Assembly: GCA_016806145.1 (NCBI GenBank)
Contig: CP063166.1
Location: 992,001 to 1,056,000, forward strand
Source of the DNA: Variovorax paradoxus
GTDB taxonomy: Bacteria > Pseudomonadota > Gammaproteobacteria > Burkholderiales > Burkholderiaceae_C
DNA: 64,000 nucleotides
Reading direction: 5' to 3'
The translations under genes were made by a program, and so were the position numbers. Position 1 is the stretch's first letter. Each line of letters starts with the position of its first letter. The notes below the pieces were generated by a model. It saw only the letters and a program-made list of their open reading frames with translations, was not told the DNA's origin and searched no databases. Below are positions 34,437 to 42,572 of the stretch, piece by piece.

Positions 34437-35171
34437 ATGAGATTGAAGGGAAAGACCGCGCTCGTCACCGCGGCCGGCCAGGGCATCGGCCATGCGAGCG
34501 TGCTCGCGCTCGCGGCCGAGGGCGCGCAGGTCTGGGCCACCGACGTCAATGCGCAGCTGCTCGAGCGCTACGCCGGCGTGCCGAACGTCACGGCCGCCAG
34601 GCTCGACGTGCTCGACAAGGCCGCCATCGGCGCGCTGGTGTCGACCCTGCCGCCGCTCGACGTGCTGTTCAACTGCGCGGGCGTGGTGCACAACGGCACC
34701 ATCGAGCAGGCCAGCGACGACGACCTCGCCTTCGCCTTCGCGCTCAACGTGCGCGCCCAGATGTGGACCATCCAGGCCGTGCTGCCCGGCATGCTCGCGG
34801 CGGGTCGCGGCAGCATCATCAACATGGCGAGCGTGTGCTCGAGCATGAAGGGCCTGCCCAACCGCTTCGTCTACGGCACCACCAAGGCCGCGGTGCTGGG
34901 CCTCACCAAGAGCGTGGCGGCCGACTACGTCACGCGCGGCATCCGCTGCAATGCGGTGTGCCCCGGCACGGTCGACACGCCCTCGCTCGGCGACCGCATC
35001 AACGCCAACGCCGACCCCGAGGCCGCGCGCAAGGCCTTCGTCGCGCGCCAGCCCATGGGCCGGCTCGCGCGCGCCGAGGAGATCGCGCCCGTGGTCGTGT
35101 TCCTCGCCAGCGACGAATCCATCTTCGCGACCGGCCAGGCCTTCACGGTCGACGGCGGCATCACCATATGA
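34437..35171 (+). CDS. SDR-family 2-keto-3-deoxy-sugar-acid dehydrogenase (DHRS6-like)
   Basis: A 244-residue short-chain dehydrogenase with TAAGQGIGHASVLALA, the NCAGV motif, and catalytic SVCSS...YGTTKAA (Ser, Tyr, Lys). The segment GIRCNAVCPGTVDTPSLGDR strongly resembles DHRS6 and 2-keto-3-deoxy-L-fuconate/L-rhamnonate 4-dehydrogenases, whose Arg residues bind the acid carboxylate. Probable reaction: NAD-dependent oxidation of C4 of a 2-keto-3-deoxy acid, giving the 2,4-diketo acid cut by the downstream FAH hydrolase. The ATG at 34437 follows a CGGAGA ribosome site. Its stop overlaps the next gene. Confidence 0.85.
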   Translation: MRLKGKTALVTAAGQGIGHASVLALAAEGAQVWATDVNAQLLERYAGVPNVTAARLDVLDKAAIGALVSTLPPLDVLFNCAGVVHNGTIEQASDDDLAFAFALNVRAQMWTIQAVLPGMLAAGRGSIINMASVCSSMKGLPNRFVYGTTKAAVLGLTKSVAADYVTRGIRCNAVCPGTVDTPSLGDRINANADPEAARKAFVARQPMGRLARAEEIAPVVVFLASDESIFATGQAFTVDGGITI

Positions 35172-35920
35172 ACCAGCTCGACTTCGCCGGCCGCCACGCG
35201 GTGGTCACCGGCGGCGCCACCGGGCTGGGCTTCGGCATCGCGCAGCGGCTGGTCGCCTCGGGCGGCACCGTCACGCTGTGGGACCGCGACGAGGCCGCGG
35301 CCGCGCGCGCCGCCGAGTCGCTGGGTCCGGGCAAGGCGCGCGCGCTCAAGGTCGACGTCTCGCAGCAGCCCTCGGTGGCCAAGGCGGTGGCGGCCACGCT
35401 CGCGCAGGCGCCGCGCATCGATGCGCTGGTCAACAGCGCCGGCATCACCGGCCCCAACGCCAAGCTCTGGGACTACCCGGTGGACGACTGGCGCCAGGTG
35501 ATGGAGGTCAACGTCAACGGCGTGTTCCTGTGCTGCCGCGAGGTGGTGGCGCAGATGCGCGCGCAGGGCGGGCAAGGGCGCATCGTCAACATCGCCTCGG
35601 TGGCCGGCAAGGACGGCAATCCCAACGCCAGCGCCTACAGCGCCAGCAAGGCCGCGGTGATCGGCCTCACCAAGTCGCTCGGCAAGGAGCTCGCCGACAC
35701 CGGCATCCGCGTCAACTGCGTGACGCCGGCCGCGGTCAAGACCGCGATCTTCGACCAGATGACGCCCGACCACATCGCCTTCATGCTGTCGAAGATCCCG
35801 CAGGGCCGCTTCGGCACCGTCGAGGAGGTCGCGGCGCTGGTAGGCTGGCTGTGCACCGACGACTGTTCGTTCTCGACCGGCGCGGTGTTCGACCTCTCGG
35901 GCGGCCGCTCGACCTACTGA
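35168..35920 (+). CDS. SDR-family dehydrogenase, probable sugar 1-dehydrogenase
   Basis: A 250-residue classical SDR: TGGATGLGFGIAQRL for cofactor binding, NSAGI, and the Ser/Tyr/Lys catalytic set in NIASVAGKDGNPNASAYSASKAA. The acidic WDRDE after beta-2 favours NAD over NADP. It overlaps the upstream SDR by four bases (ATGA). In related loci a second SDR oxidises the free sugar (for example L-fucose or L-rhamnose) to its lactone, which would suit the SMP-30 lactonase across the divergent promoter. That role is inferred; it could instead act on a sugar-acid intermediate. Confidence 0.82.
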   Translation: MNQLDFAGRHAVVTGGATGLGFGIAQRLVASGGTVTLWDRDEAAAARAAESLGPGKARALKVDVSQQPSVAKAVAATLAQAPRIDALVNSAGITGPNAKLWDYPVDDWRQVMEVNVNGVFLCCREVVAQMRAQGGQGRIVNIASVAGKDGNPNASAYSASKAAVIGLTKSLGKELADTGIRVNCVTPAAVKTAIFDQMTPDHIAFMLSKIPQGRFGTVEEVAALVGWLCTDDCSFSTGAVFDLSGGRSTY

Positions 35921-35966
35921 TCGCCCCTTCCCACAGAACCATCCAACCACCCAAGGAAAAGCAAGC

Positions 35967-36815
35967 ATGAAACTCGTCCGCTACGGCAACCCCGGCAAGG
36001 AGAAGCCGGGCCTCGTCGACGCCAACGGCCAGCTGCGCGACCTGAGCGCCGTCGTCAAGGACATCGGTCCCGAGCAGCTCGGCGATGCCGCCATCGCCAA
36101 GCTGCGCAAGCTCAAGACCGACAAGCTGCCGCTGGTCAGGGGCAAGCCGCGCTACGGCAGCCCCGTGGCCCGCGTCGGCAAGTTCATCGCCATCGGCCTC
36201 AACTACGCCGACCATGCGGCCGAGTCCGGCCTGCCGGTGCCCAAGGAACCCGTGGTGTTCATGAAGGCCACGAGCTGCATCCAGGGCCCGAACGATCCCG
36301 TGATGCTGCCCAAGGGCTCGGTCAAGAGCGACTGGGAAGTCGAGCTCGGCGTGGTCATCGGCACGCGCGCGCGCTACGTCTCGCAGAAGAGCGCGCTCGA
36401 TCACGTGGCCGGCTACTGCGTCATCAACGACGTCAGCGAACGCGAGTTCCAGATCGAGCGCGGCGGCACCTGGGACAAGGGCAAGGGCTGCGACACCTTC
36501 GGCCCCATCGGTCCCTGGCTGGTGACGCGCGACGAAGTCGAGAACCCGCAGAAGCTCGCGATGTGGCTCGACCTCAACGGCCAGCGCGTGCAGACCGGCA
36601 GCACCAAGACCATGATCTTCAGCGTGGCGAAGATCGTGAGCTACGTGAGCCAGTTCATGACGCTGGAACCCGGCGACGTGATCACCACCGGCACCCCGCC
36701 CGGCGTGGGCATGGGCATGAAGCCGCCGCTGTTCCTCAAGAAGGGCGACGTGATGGCGCTCGGCATCGAGGGCCTGGGCGAGCAGCGCCAGGAAGTGCTG
36801 CCCTTCAAGCTCTGA
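35967..36815 (+). CDS. FAH-family hydrolase, 2,4-diketo-3-deoxy-acid hydrolase-like
   Basis: A 282-residue fumarylacetoacetate hydrolase superfamily enzyme. The metal-binding acidic residues occur in KSDWEVELGVVIG and INDVSEREFQ, and GKGCDTFGPIGPWLVTRDEV plus TGTPPGVGMGMKPP are typical of the branch often annotated as ureidoglycolate lyase. Members include the L-2,4-diketo-3-deoxyrhamnonate/fuconate hydrolase that yields pyruvate and L-lactate. Downstream of the DHRS6-like SDR this is the most probable role. A strong terminator follows 38 bp after the stop. Confidence 0.87.
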   Translation: MKLVRYGNPGKEKPGLVDANGQLRDLSAVVKDIGPEQLGDAAIAKLRKLKTDKLPLVRGKPRYGSPVARVGKFIAIGLNYADHAAESGLPVPKEPVVFMKATSCIQGPNDPVMLPKGSVKSDWEVELGVVIGTRARYVSQKSALDHVAGYCVINDVSEREFQIERGGTWDKGKGCDTFGPIGPWLVTRDEVENPQKLAMWLDLNGQRVQTGSTKTMIFSVAKIVSYVSQFMTLEPGDVITTGTPPGVGMGMKPPLFLKKGDVMALGIEGLGEQRQEVLPFKL

Positions 36816-36852
36816 GTCCGGCGGCAGCCGGGCCTCTCGCTGCCTGCCATCG

Positions 36853-36880
36853 ACGGCCCCTTCGGGGGCCGTTTTCGTTT
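36853..36880 (+). terminator. Rho-independent terminator after the FAH hydrolase gene
   Basis: ACGGCCCC pairs perfectly with GGGGCCGT around a TTCG tetraloop and is followed by TTTCGTTT. It is a textbook intrinsic terminator and closes the rightward sugar-acid operon. Confidence 0.88.
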
Positions 36881-36893
36881 CCGCGCGCATTCA

Positions 36894-36915
36894 AATGTCC
36901 CATTGACAGAACATT
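36894..36915. promoter_or_regulatory. Candidate promoter/operator of the GntR-ABC array
   Basis: AATGT (36894-36898) is inverted as ACATT (36911-36915) over 12 bp. Inside lies a consensus -35 hexamer TTGACA at 36903-36908; no good -10 stands at 17 bp, with AAACAT at 36926 the nearest. Overlap of the inverted repeat with the -35 suits autoregulation by the GntR protein that starts at 36939. Confidence 0.4.
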
Positions 36916-36938
36916 GAAACTGCAAAAACATCGCCTGC

Positions 36939-37730
36939 ATGTCGCAGATGCCCTTGCCCAAGTACCACCAGATCTACCTGGTGCTGCGGGAGCAGTTGCA
37001 TGAGGGCCGCTTCGCCGCCGACGGGCTGCCGGGCGAGCTCGCGCTCATGCAGCAGTTCGGCGTGGCGCGCGTCACCGTGCGGCGCGCGCTCGAGCAGCTC
37101 GCCGCCGAAGGGCTGATCTCGCGCACGCCGGGCCGCCGCACGCGGCCCATCGGCCCGGTCGCGGGCGAGCCGCCGAGCGCGCCGGCCACCGAGCGCGCCA
37201 ACCTGCGCGGCCTGCTCGAGAACCTCGTGACCATGGGCCTGCACACCTCGGTCAAGGTGCTCGAGGTCGCGACCATCACGGCCTCCTCGCAGGTGGCCGA
37301 GGCGCTGCAGTTGCAGCTCGGCGACCCGGTGCAGAAGGCGGTGCGCGTGCGCGCCACGCGCGAAGGCCCGCTCTCGCACATCACCACCTACGTGCCCGAC
37401 ACGATCGCGCGCCGCTTCGGCCGCCGCGAACTCTCGAAGAAGCCGATCCTGGTGCTGCTCGAGGAGTCGGGCGTGAAGGTGGGCCGGGCCCACCAGACCC
37501 TCTCCGCGCGCCTGGCCGACAACGTGCTCGCGCAGCACCTCGACGTCTCGGTCGGCTCGGCCCTGCTCGCGGTGCGCCGCCTGATCTACGACGAAGACGA
37601 GCGCCCGGTGCAGTGGCTGCACGGCTTCTACCGTCCCGACCGCTACACCTACGAGATGCAACTGTCCCGCGTCGGCAGCATCGACGCCAAGGTCTGGGTC
37701 AGCCGGGACGTGTCGGCCAAGTTCAACTGA
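36939..37730 (+). CDS. HutC/UTRA-subfamily GntR transcriptional regulator
   Basis: A 263-residue GntR regulator. The N-terminal winged helix covers residues of about 6-75 (YHQIYLVLREQLHEGRF, ELALMQQFGVARVTVRRALEQLAAEGLI), and the rest is a UTRA ligand-binding domain (VTMGLHTSVKVLEV, HITTYVPDTIARRFG, GSALLAVRRLIYDEDERPVQW). UTRA domains sense small metabolites. It stands first in a long same-strand run of transport and catabolic genes and is the obvious local regulator. A second ATG at 36948 could also be the start. Confidence 0.9.
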   Translation: MSQMPLPKYHQIYLVLREQLHEGRFAADGLPGELALMQQFGVARVTVRRALEQLAAEGLISRTPGRRTRPIGPVAGEPPSAPATERANLRGLLENLVTMGLHTSVKVLEVATITASSQVAEALQLQLGDPVQKAVRVRATREGPLSHITTYVPDTIARRFGRRELSKKPILVLLEESGVKVGRAHQTLSARLADNVLAQHLDVSVGSALLAVRRLIYDEDERPVQWLHGFYRPDRYTYEMQLSRVGSIDAKVWVSRDVSAKFN

Positions 37731-37753
37731 AGACAAAGAAAAGGAAACGCCCC

Positions 37754-38956
37754 ATGCAGACCCGTCGCCGCTTCGTTTCGCAGTCCGCCACCCTGGCCTC
37801 CGCGCTCGCCTTCCCGCTGATCGGCGGGGCCCAACCCAAGCCGCTGAAGGTGGGCGTGCTGCACCCGGTGACGGGCGCGCTCGCCTACTCGGGCCAGCAG
37901 TGCCGGCTCGGCGCGCAGCTCGCGATCGAGGACATCAACGCCGCGGGCGGCATCAAGTCGCTCGGCGGCGCGAAGCTCGAGGCCCTGCTGGGCGACGCGC
38001 AGTCGCAGCCGCAGGCGGGCGCGGCCGAGGTCGAGAAGATGAACGAGGCCGGCGTCAGCGCCATCGTCGGTGCCTTCGCCTCGGCGATCTGCCTGGCCAC
38101 CACGCAGGCCGCGGCCAAGTACAACCTGCCGCACGTAGTCGACGTCGGCGTGGCCGACCAGATCGTCGAGCGTGGCCTGAAGAACACCTTCCGCTTCGGC
38201 CCCGGCTACCGCAAGTCGACCGAGGTCGCGATGGCCAACCTGCTGGTGCTCAACAAGGCCGCGGGCAACCCGGCCAAGACGGTGATGGTGATCCACGAGG
38301 AGTCGCTGTTCGGCGCCGGCACCGCGCAGCTGCTGTCGCGCGAGCTGCCCGGCTACGGCTTCGAGGTGAAGGAGGTGGTGAAGCACGCCAACCCCACGCG
38401 CGACTTCAACAACATCGTGCTGCGCATGAAGTCGATCAACCCCGACATCGTGATCCCGGCCAACTACTACAACGAGTACGCGCTGCTGGTGCGCACCATG
38501 CAGCAGCAGAAGGTGGTGCCGAAGGCGATCTTCTCGGTGCTCGGCGGCGCGGCCTCGAGCTACAAGTTCGTGAAGGAGTTTCCCGACGCGGCCAACGGCA
38601 TCATCGACTGCAACCACTGGTTCAACCCCAAGGACAAGCGCGCGCAGGACCTGCGCAAGCGCGTCGAGGCCAAGGGCCAGTTCTTCAGCTACGAGGTCTT
38701 CATGACCTATGCCGCGATGTGGCTGCTGGCCGATGCACTGGAGCGTGCCAGGTCGGGCGAGCGCGCCGCGATCGTCGACGCGCTCGAGAAGAGCACCTTC
38801 TCGAACCACTTCATGCCCTATGGCCCCACCAAGTTCGTCAACGGCCAGAACGAGGGCGCGCAGCCGCTGATGACGCAGGTGGTGAAGAACGACATCAAGG
38901 TCATCATCCCGCGCGACTACCGCGAGGTGGAGCCGCTGTTCCCGCTGAAGGCATGA
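37754..38956 (+). CDS. Liv-type ABC transporter substrate-binding protein (Tat-like signal)
   Basis: A 400-residue type I periplasmic binding protein of the Leu/Ile/Val-amide family (VGVLHPVTGALAYSGQQ, GAQLAIEDINAAGGI, AIVGAFASAICLATTQAA). The N terminus TRRRFVSQSATLASALAFPL resembles a twin-arginine signal, which would mean folding before export. These proteins bind amino acids, amides, aromatic acids and other carboxylates, so the ligand is unknown. It is 24 bp after the regulator and separated from its permease genes by a 268-bp spacer containing a large palindrome. Confidence 0.9.
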   Translation: MQTRRRFVSQSATLASALAFPLIGGAQPKPLKVGVLHPVTGALAYSGQQCRLGAQLAIEDINAAGGIKSLGGAKLEALLGDAQSQPQAGAAEVEKMNEAGVSAIVGAFASAICLATTQAAAKYNLPHVVDVGVADQIVERGLKNTFRFGPGYRKSTEVAMANLLVLNKAAGNPAKTVMVIHEESLFGAGTAQLLSRELPGYGFEVKEVVKHANPTRDFNNIVLRMKSINPDIVIPANYYNEYALLVRTMQQQKVVPKAIFSVLGGAASSYKFVKEFPDAANGIIDCNHWFNPKDKRAQDLRKRVEAKGQFFSYEVFMTYAAMWLLADALERARSGERAAIVDALEKSTFSNHFMPYGPTKFVNGQNEGAQPLMTQVVKNDIKVIIPRDYREVEPLFPLKA

Positions 38957-39020
38957 GCGTGCGACGCACCATGTCACGGTATTCAGGCAGCCGTCGATCA
39001 GGCGCGGAGCCCGGCGTGCG

Positions 39021-39180
39021 GTGTGGGGCGGGCGATCCCCTCTGCGCCGCCGAGGAGCGCAGCGTTTCGCGGATCAGGGCTCGCAGCTGTTTGAGCGAAG
39101 CGAGTTCTGCGAGACCCCGCGAAACGCGAGCACCGCAGGGCAGCCGCGAAGCGGCCGGCGCAGTGGGGTCGCTCGACCCG
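39021..39180. repeat. REP-like imperfect palindrome between binding protein and permease genes
   Basis: A nested palindrome of about 160 bp. TGCGCCG (39043-39049) pairs with CGGCGCA (39156-39162), GCGTTTCGCGG (39062-39072) with CCGCGAAACGC (39117-39127), and CTCGCAG (39080-39086) with CTGCGAG (39107-39113). The ends (39021-39040 and near 39164-39183) are also roughly inverted. The central TTTGAGCGAAGCGAG resembles a dispersed repeat I associate with Comamonadaceae genomes. It fills the 268-bp gap, which holds no gene. Confidence 0.75.
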
Positions 39181-39224
39181 CACCGCATGCCGGGCGGTCT
39201 CCACCCCACGCGCGACGACAAAAA

Positions 39225-40097
39225 ATGCTAGACCCCAGCATCCTCTTCCCCTCGGTGCTCAACGGCCTCACGACAGGCGCCGTCTACGCACTGATCGCCT
39301 TGGGCCTCACGCTGATCTACGGCGTGCTGCACATCATCAACTTCGCGCACGGCGCCTGCCTGATGGTGGCGCTGTACGCGGTGTACTTCCTCAAGGAGCG
39401 GCTGGGCATCGATCCCTACCTCGCGCTGCCCGTGGTGGTGCTCGGCATGTTCGCGCTCGGCTATGCGCTGCAGCGCGTGGTCATCAACCGCGCGGGCCAT
39501 GGCAAGGACGAGAACATCCTGCTGGCCACGCTCGGCATCGCGATCGTGATGGAGAACCTCGCGCTGCTGTTCTTCAAGTCCGACACGCGCAACATCGACA
39601 CCGCCTATTCGCTGAGCACCGTGGCCATCGGCCCCGCGATGATCGCCGTGCCCAAGCTGGTGGCCTTCGCGGGCGCGCTCGTGGTCTCGGGCATCCTGTT
39701 CTGGATCATGGGCCGCACCGACCTCGGCCGCGCCATCCGCGCCGTTGCCAAGGAGAAGGAGGGCGCCAAGCTCATGGGCATCGACGTCGACCACGTCTAC
39801 GCCATGAGCTTCGGCATCGGCCTGGCCTGCCTCGGCGCGGCCGCCTGCTTCCTGCTGCCGGCCTACTACGTCAACCCGCAGGTCGGCGGCGGCTTCGTGC
39901 TCGTGGCCTTCACCATCGTCGTGCTCGGCGGCATGGGCAGCTTCGTCGGCGCGCTGATCGGCGGCTTCCTGGTCGGCGTGGTGGAGTCGCTCGGCGGCCT
40001 CTACCTCGGCGAATCGCTGGGACAGATCGGCATCTTCGCGATCTTCATCGGCGTGGTGCTGTTCCGGCCGCAGGGCATGTTCGGGGCCAAGGCATGA
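39225..40097 (+). CDS. Liv-type ABC transporter permease (LivH-like)
   Basis: A 290-residue inner-membrane permease with about eight helices and the LivH pattern (GLTTGAVYALIALGLTLIYGVLHIINFAHGA, in part; GKDENILLATLGIAIVMENLALL; VALGGMGSFVGAL-like VVLGGMGSFVGALIGG). The frame is open upstream through the palindromic spacer, but the ATG at 39225 gives the standard N terminus MLDPSILFPSVLNGLTTG. It overlaps the LivM-like gene by four bases. It forms the channel with LivM. Confidence 0.92.
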   Translation: MLDPSILFPSVLNGLTTGAVYALIALGLTLIYGVLHIINFAHGACLMVALYAVYFLKERLGIDPYLALPVVVLGMFALGYALQRVVINRAGHGKDENILLATLGIAIVMENLALLFFKSDTRNIDTAYSLSTVAIGPAMIAVPKLVAFAGALVVSGILFWIMGRTDLGRAIRAVAKEKEGAKLMGIDVDHVYAMSFGIGLACLGAAACFLLPAYYVNPQVGGGFVLVAFTIVVLGGMGSFVGALIGGFLVGVVESLGGLYLGESLGQIGIFAIFIGVVLFRPQGMFGAKA

Positions 40098-41071
40098 GCG
40101 CCGCGAAGCAACTCGCTGGCATCGCGATGTTCGCGGTATTGGTGGCGTGCGTGCCGCTGGTCACGACCTCGGGCGTCACGCTCAACTTCGTGATGATGGC
40201 GCTCTACGCCACGCTGATCGCGCAGGCCTGGAACATCCTCGGCGGCTTCGGCGGCCAGTTCTCGTTCGGCCATGCGCTGTTCTTCGGCACCGGTGCCTAC
40301 ATCCAGGCCATCGCGCAGCTGCAGGGCGGCATCAATGCCTGGGTCGCGCTGCCGCTGGCCATCGCCGGTGCGGCGCTGGTGGGCCTGTTCATCGGCGCGC
40401 TGAGCTTCCGCTACGGCCTCAAGGGCTCGTACTTCGCGCTGGTCACGCTGGCCTTCGCCGAGGTGTTCCGCATCCTCGCGCTGTCGGTCGACTTCACGGG
40501 CGGCGGCGTCGGCCTGATGGTGCCGCTGCGCGAATCGGTCGCCAACCTGCAGTTCGCCACGCGCGCCGGCTACCTGTGGGTGGTACTCGCGATGGTCGTG
40601 GTGGCGCTGCTCGTCACCTGCTGGCTGCGCAACGGCCGCTTCGGCGCCTACCTGCAGGCGGTGCGCGACAACGAGGACGCGGCGCGCGCCGTCGGCGTCA
40701 ACCCCTTCCGCGTCAAGCTCGCGGCCATCGGCCTGTCGGCCGCCTTCATGGGCGCGGCCGGTGCCTTCTACGTGCAGGTGTTCCAGTACATCGATGCCGG
40801 CATCGCCTACGGCGCGGGCGTGTCGGTCGAGGCGCTGGTGGCGGCCATCGTCGGCGGCATGGGCACCGTGTGGGGCCCGGTGCTCGGCGCGGTCGTGCTG
40901 CACCTGCTGTCGGACTTCACGCGCAACCTGTTCGGCGAGCTGCCGGGCATCAACATGGTGATCTACGGCACCGTGCTCGTGCTGATCGTGATCTTCGTGC
41001 CGCGCGGCATCGCGGGCATCGGCCAGTCGGTGCGGCAGCTCTGGAACGCGAAGGGAGGCCGCGATGAGTGA
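40094..41071 (+). CDS. Liv-type ABC transporter permease (LivM-like)
   Basis: A 325-residue LivM-type permease with ten or so helices. AWNILGGFGGQFSFGHALFFGTGAY, in part, and the cytoplasmic coupling segment RDNEDAARAVGVNPFRVKL are family signatures. It overlaps both neighbours (ATGA with the upstream gene, 8 bp with the ATPase gene downstream), so all four membrane and ATPase genes are translationally coupled. Confidence 0.92.
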   Translation: MSAAKQLAGIAMFAVLVACVPLVTTSGVTLNFVMMALYATLIAQAWNILGGFGGQFSFGHALFFGTGAYIQAIAQLQGGINAWVALPLAIAGAALVGLFIGALSFRYGLKGSYFALVTLAFAEVFRILALSVDFTGGGVGLMVPLRESVANLQFATRAGYLWVVLAMVVVALLVTCWLRNGRFGAYLQAVRDNEDAARAVGVNPFRVKLAAIGLSAAFMGAAGAFYVQVFQYIDAGIAYGAGVSVEALVAAIVGGMGTVWGPVLGAVVLHLLSDFTRNLFGELPGINMVIYGTVLVLIVIFVPRGIAGIGQSVRQLWNAKGGRDE

Positions 41072-41828
41072 ATCGTCCCTGCTGGTGCTCGAGGGCGTCT
41101 CGCGTTCCTTCGGCGGGCTCAAGGCCGTGCAGAACGTGAGCCTCGCCGTGCGCGAGGGCAGCCTCAGCGCGCTGATCGGGCCGAACGGCGCGGGCAAGAC
41201 CACGCTGTTCGCGCTGATGTCGGGCTTCCTCAAGCCCGACGCCGGCAGCGTGCGCTTCGCGGGCCAGGACATCACCGGCCGCGAGCCGCATCGCAATGCC
41301 GCGCTCGGCATGACCCGCACCTTCCAGATCGTGAAGCCCTTCGCCGCGCAGACCGTGCGCGAGAACATCGCGGTCGGCGCGCACCTGCACCTGCGCGGCC
41401 GCACCGAGGCGCTGCGCGAGGCCGAGGCCGTGGCACAGCGCGTGGGCCTCGCGCCGCAGCTCGACAAGCCCGCTTCCGACCTCACCGTGGCCGGCCGCAA
41501 GCGCCTCGAGCTCGCGCGCGCGCTCGCCACCCGGCCGCGCCTGCTGCTGCTCGACGAGGTGCTGGCCGGCCTCAACCCGCAGGAGATCGCCGAGATGATG
41601 CCGGTGGTGCGCGGCATCGCCGCGAGCGGCGTGACCGTGCTGATGATCGAACACGTGATGCAGGCCGTGATGAACCTCGCCGAGCACGTCTGGGTGCTGG
41701 CGCAGGGCCAGCTGATCGCCGAGGGCAGCCCGGCGCAGGTGACCTCCGACGACAGGGTGGTCGAGGCCTACCTGGGCCATGGCACCGCAGCACGGCTGCG
41801 CAAGGCCGCAACGGGAGCCGCGGCATGA
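41064..41828 (+). CDS. Liv-type ABC transporter ATPase (LivG-like)
   Basis: A 254-residue ABC ATPase with Walker A GPNGAGKTT, Q-loop in GMTRTFQIVKPF and Walker B LLLLDEVLAGLNP. The ABC signature is degenerate: LTVAGRKRLELARAL, with Ala at the position that is normally Gly. This form occurs in other LivG proteins, so the protein is probably active. It pairs with the LivF-like ATPase, whose gene it overlaps by four bases. Confidence 0.92.
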   Translation: MSESSLLVLEGVSRSFGGLKAVQNVSLAVREGSLSALIGPNGAGKTTLFALMSGFLKPDAGSVRFAGQDITGREPHRNAALGMTRTFQIVKPFAAQTVRENIAVGAHLHLRGRTEALREAEAVAQRVGLAPQLDKPASDLTVAGRKRLELARALATRPRLLLLDEVLAGLNPQEIAEMMPVVRGIAASGVTVLMIEHVMQAVMNLAEHVWVLAQGQLIAEGSPAQVTSDDRVVEAYLGHGTAARLRKAATGAAA

Positions 41829-42535
41829 GCGCATTGCTTGAAATCGAAGGCCTGCGCGGCGGCTATGGCCGCGTCGAGGTGCTGCGCGGCGTCGACCTGA
41901 AGGTGAACGCCGGCGAGATGGTCGCGCTGCTCGGCAGCAACGGCGCGGGCAAGTCCACCCTCAACAAGATGGTCTGCGGCCTCTGCCCGGCCTGGGGCGG
42001 CACCGTGCGTTTCGACGGCAAGGACCTGAGCGGCGCGCACTACCGCGACGTCGTCAAGGCCGGCCTGATCCAGGTGCCCGAGGGCCGCAAGGTGTTTCCC
42101 AACCTCAGCGTGCGCGAGAACCTCGAGCTCGGCTCGTTCACGCGGGCGCGCGAGCGCCGGGCACGGAACCTCGAGAAATCGTTCGAACTGTTCCCGCGCC
42201 TGCGCGAGCGCATGGACCAGCATGCCGGCACCATGAGCGGCGGCGAGCAGCAGATGCTGGCCATCGCGCGCGGCCTCATGGCCGAGCCCGTGCTGCTGAT
42301 CCTCGACGAGCCCTCGCTGGGCCTCTCGCCGCTGCTGGTCGAGGAGATGTTCACGCTGATCCGCGAACTGCGCGACGGCGGGCTGGCCGTGCTGCTGGTC
42401 GAGCAGAACGTCGGCCAGTCGCTCGAGATCGCCGACCGCGCCTACGTGCTCGAGAACGGCAGCGTGCGCTTCTCGGGGCTGCCCGGCGAACTGCTCGTGA
42501 GCGACGAACTGCGGCGCGCCTACCTGGGACTCTGA
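41825..42535 (+). CDS. Liv-type ABC transporter ATPase (LivF-like)
   Basis: A 236-residue ABC ATPase with Walker A GSNGAGKST, a canonical signature MSGGEQQMLAIARGL and Walker B LILDEPSLGLSP. LQVPEGRKVFPNLSVRENLELG, in part, is typical of LivF. It completes the five-component transporter. The following binding-protein gene begins 37 bp downstream. Confidence 0.92.
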   Translation: MSALLEIEGLRGGYGRVEVLRGVDLKVNAGEMVALLGSNGAGKSTLNKMVCGLCPAWGGTVRFDGKDLSGAHYRDVVKAGLIQVPEGRKVFPNLSVRENLELGSFTRARERRARNLEKSFELFPRLRERMDQHAGTMSGGEQQMLAIARGLMAEPVLLILDEPSLGLSPLLVEEMFTLIRELRDGGLAVLLVEQNVGQSLEIADRAYVLENGSVRFSGLPGELLVSDELRRAYLGL

Positions 42536-42572
42536 GGCGCTCCTCCCCACGATCTCTTTCGGAGAACAACAC

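Noticed and set aside
37754..42535. Specific assignment of the Liv-type transporter to branched-chain amino acids
   Set aside because: The family takes many carboxylates and amides, and the gene context is catabolic; livKHMGF names would overstate the evidence.
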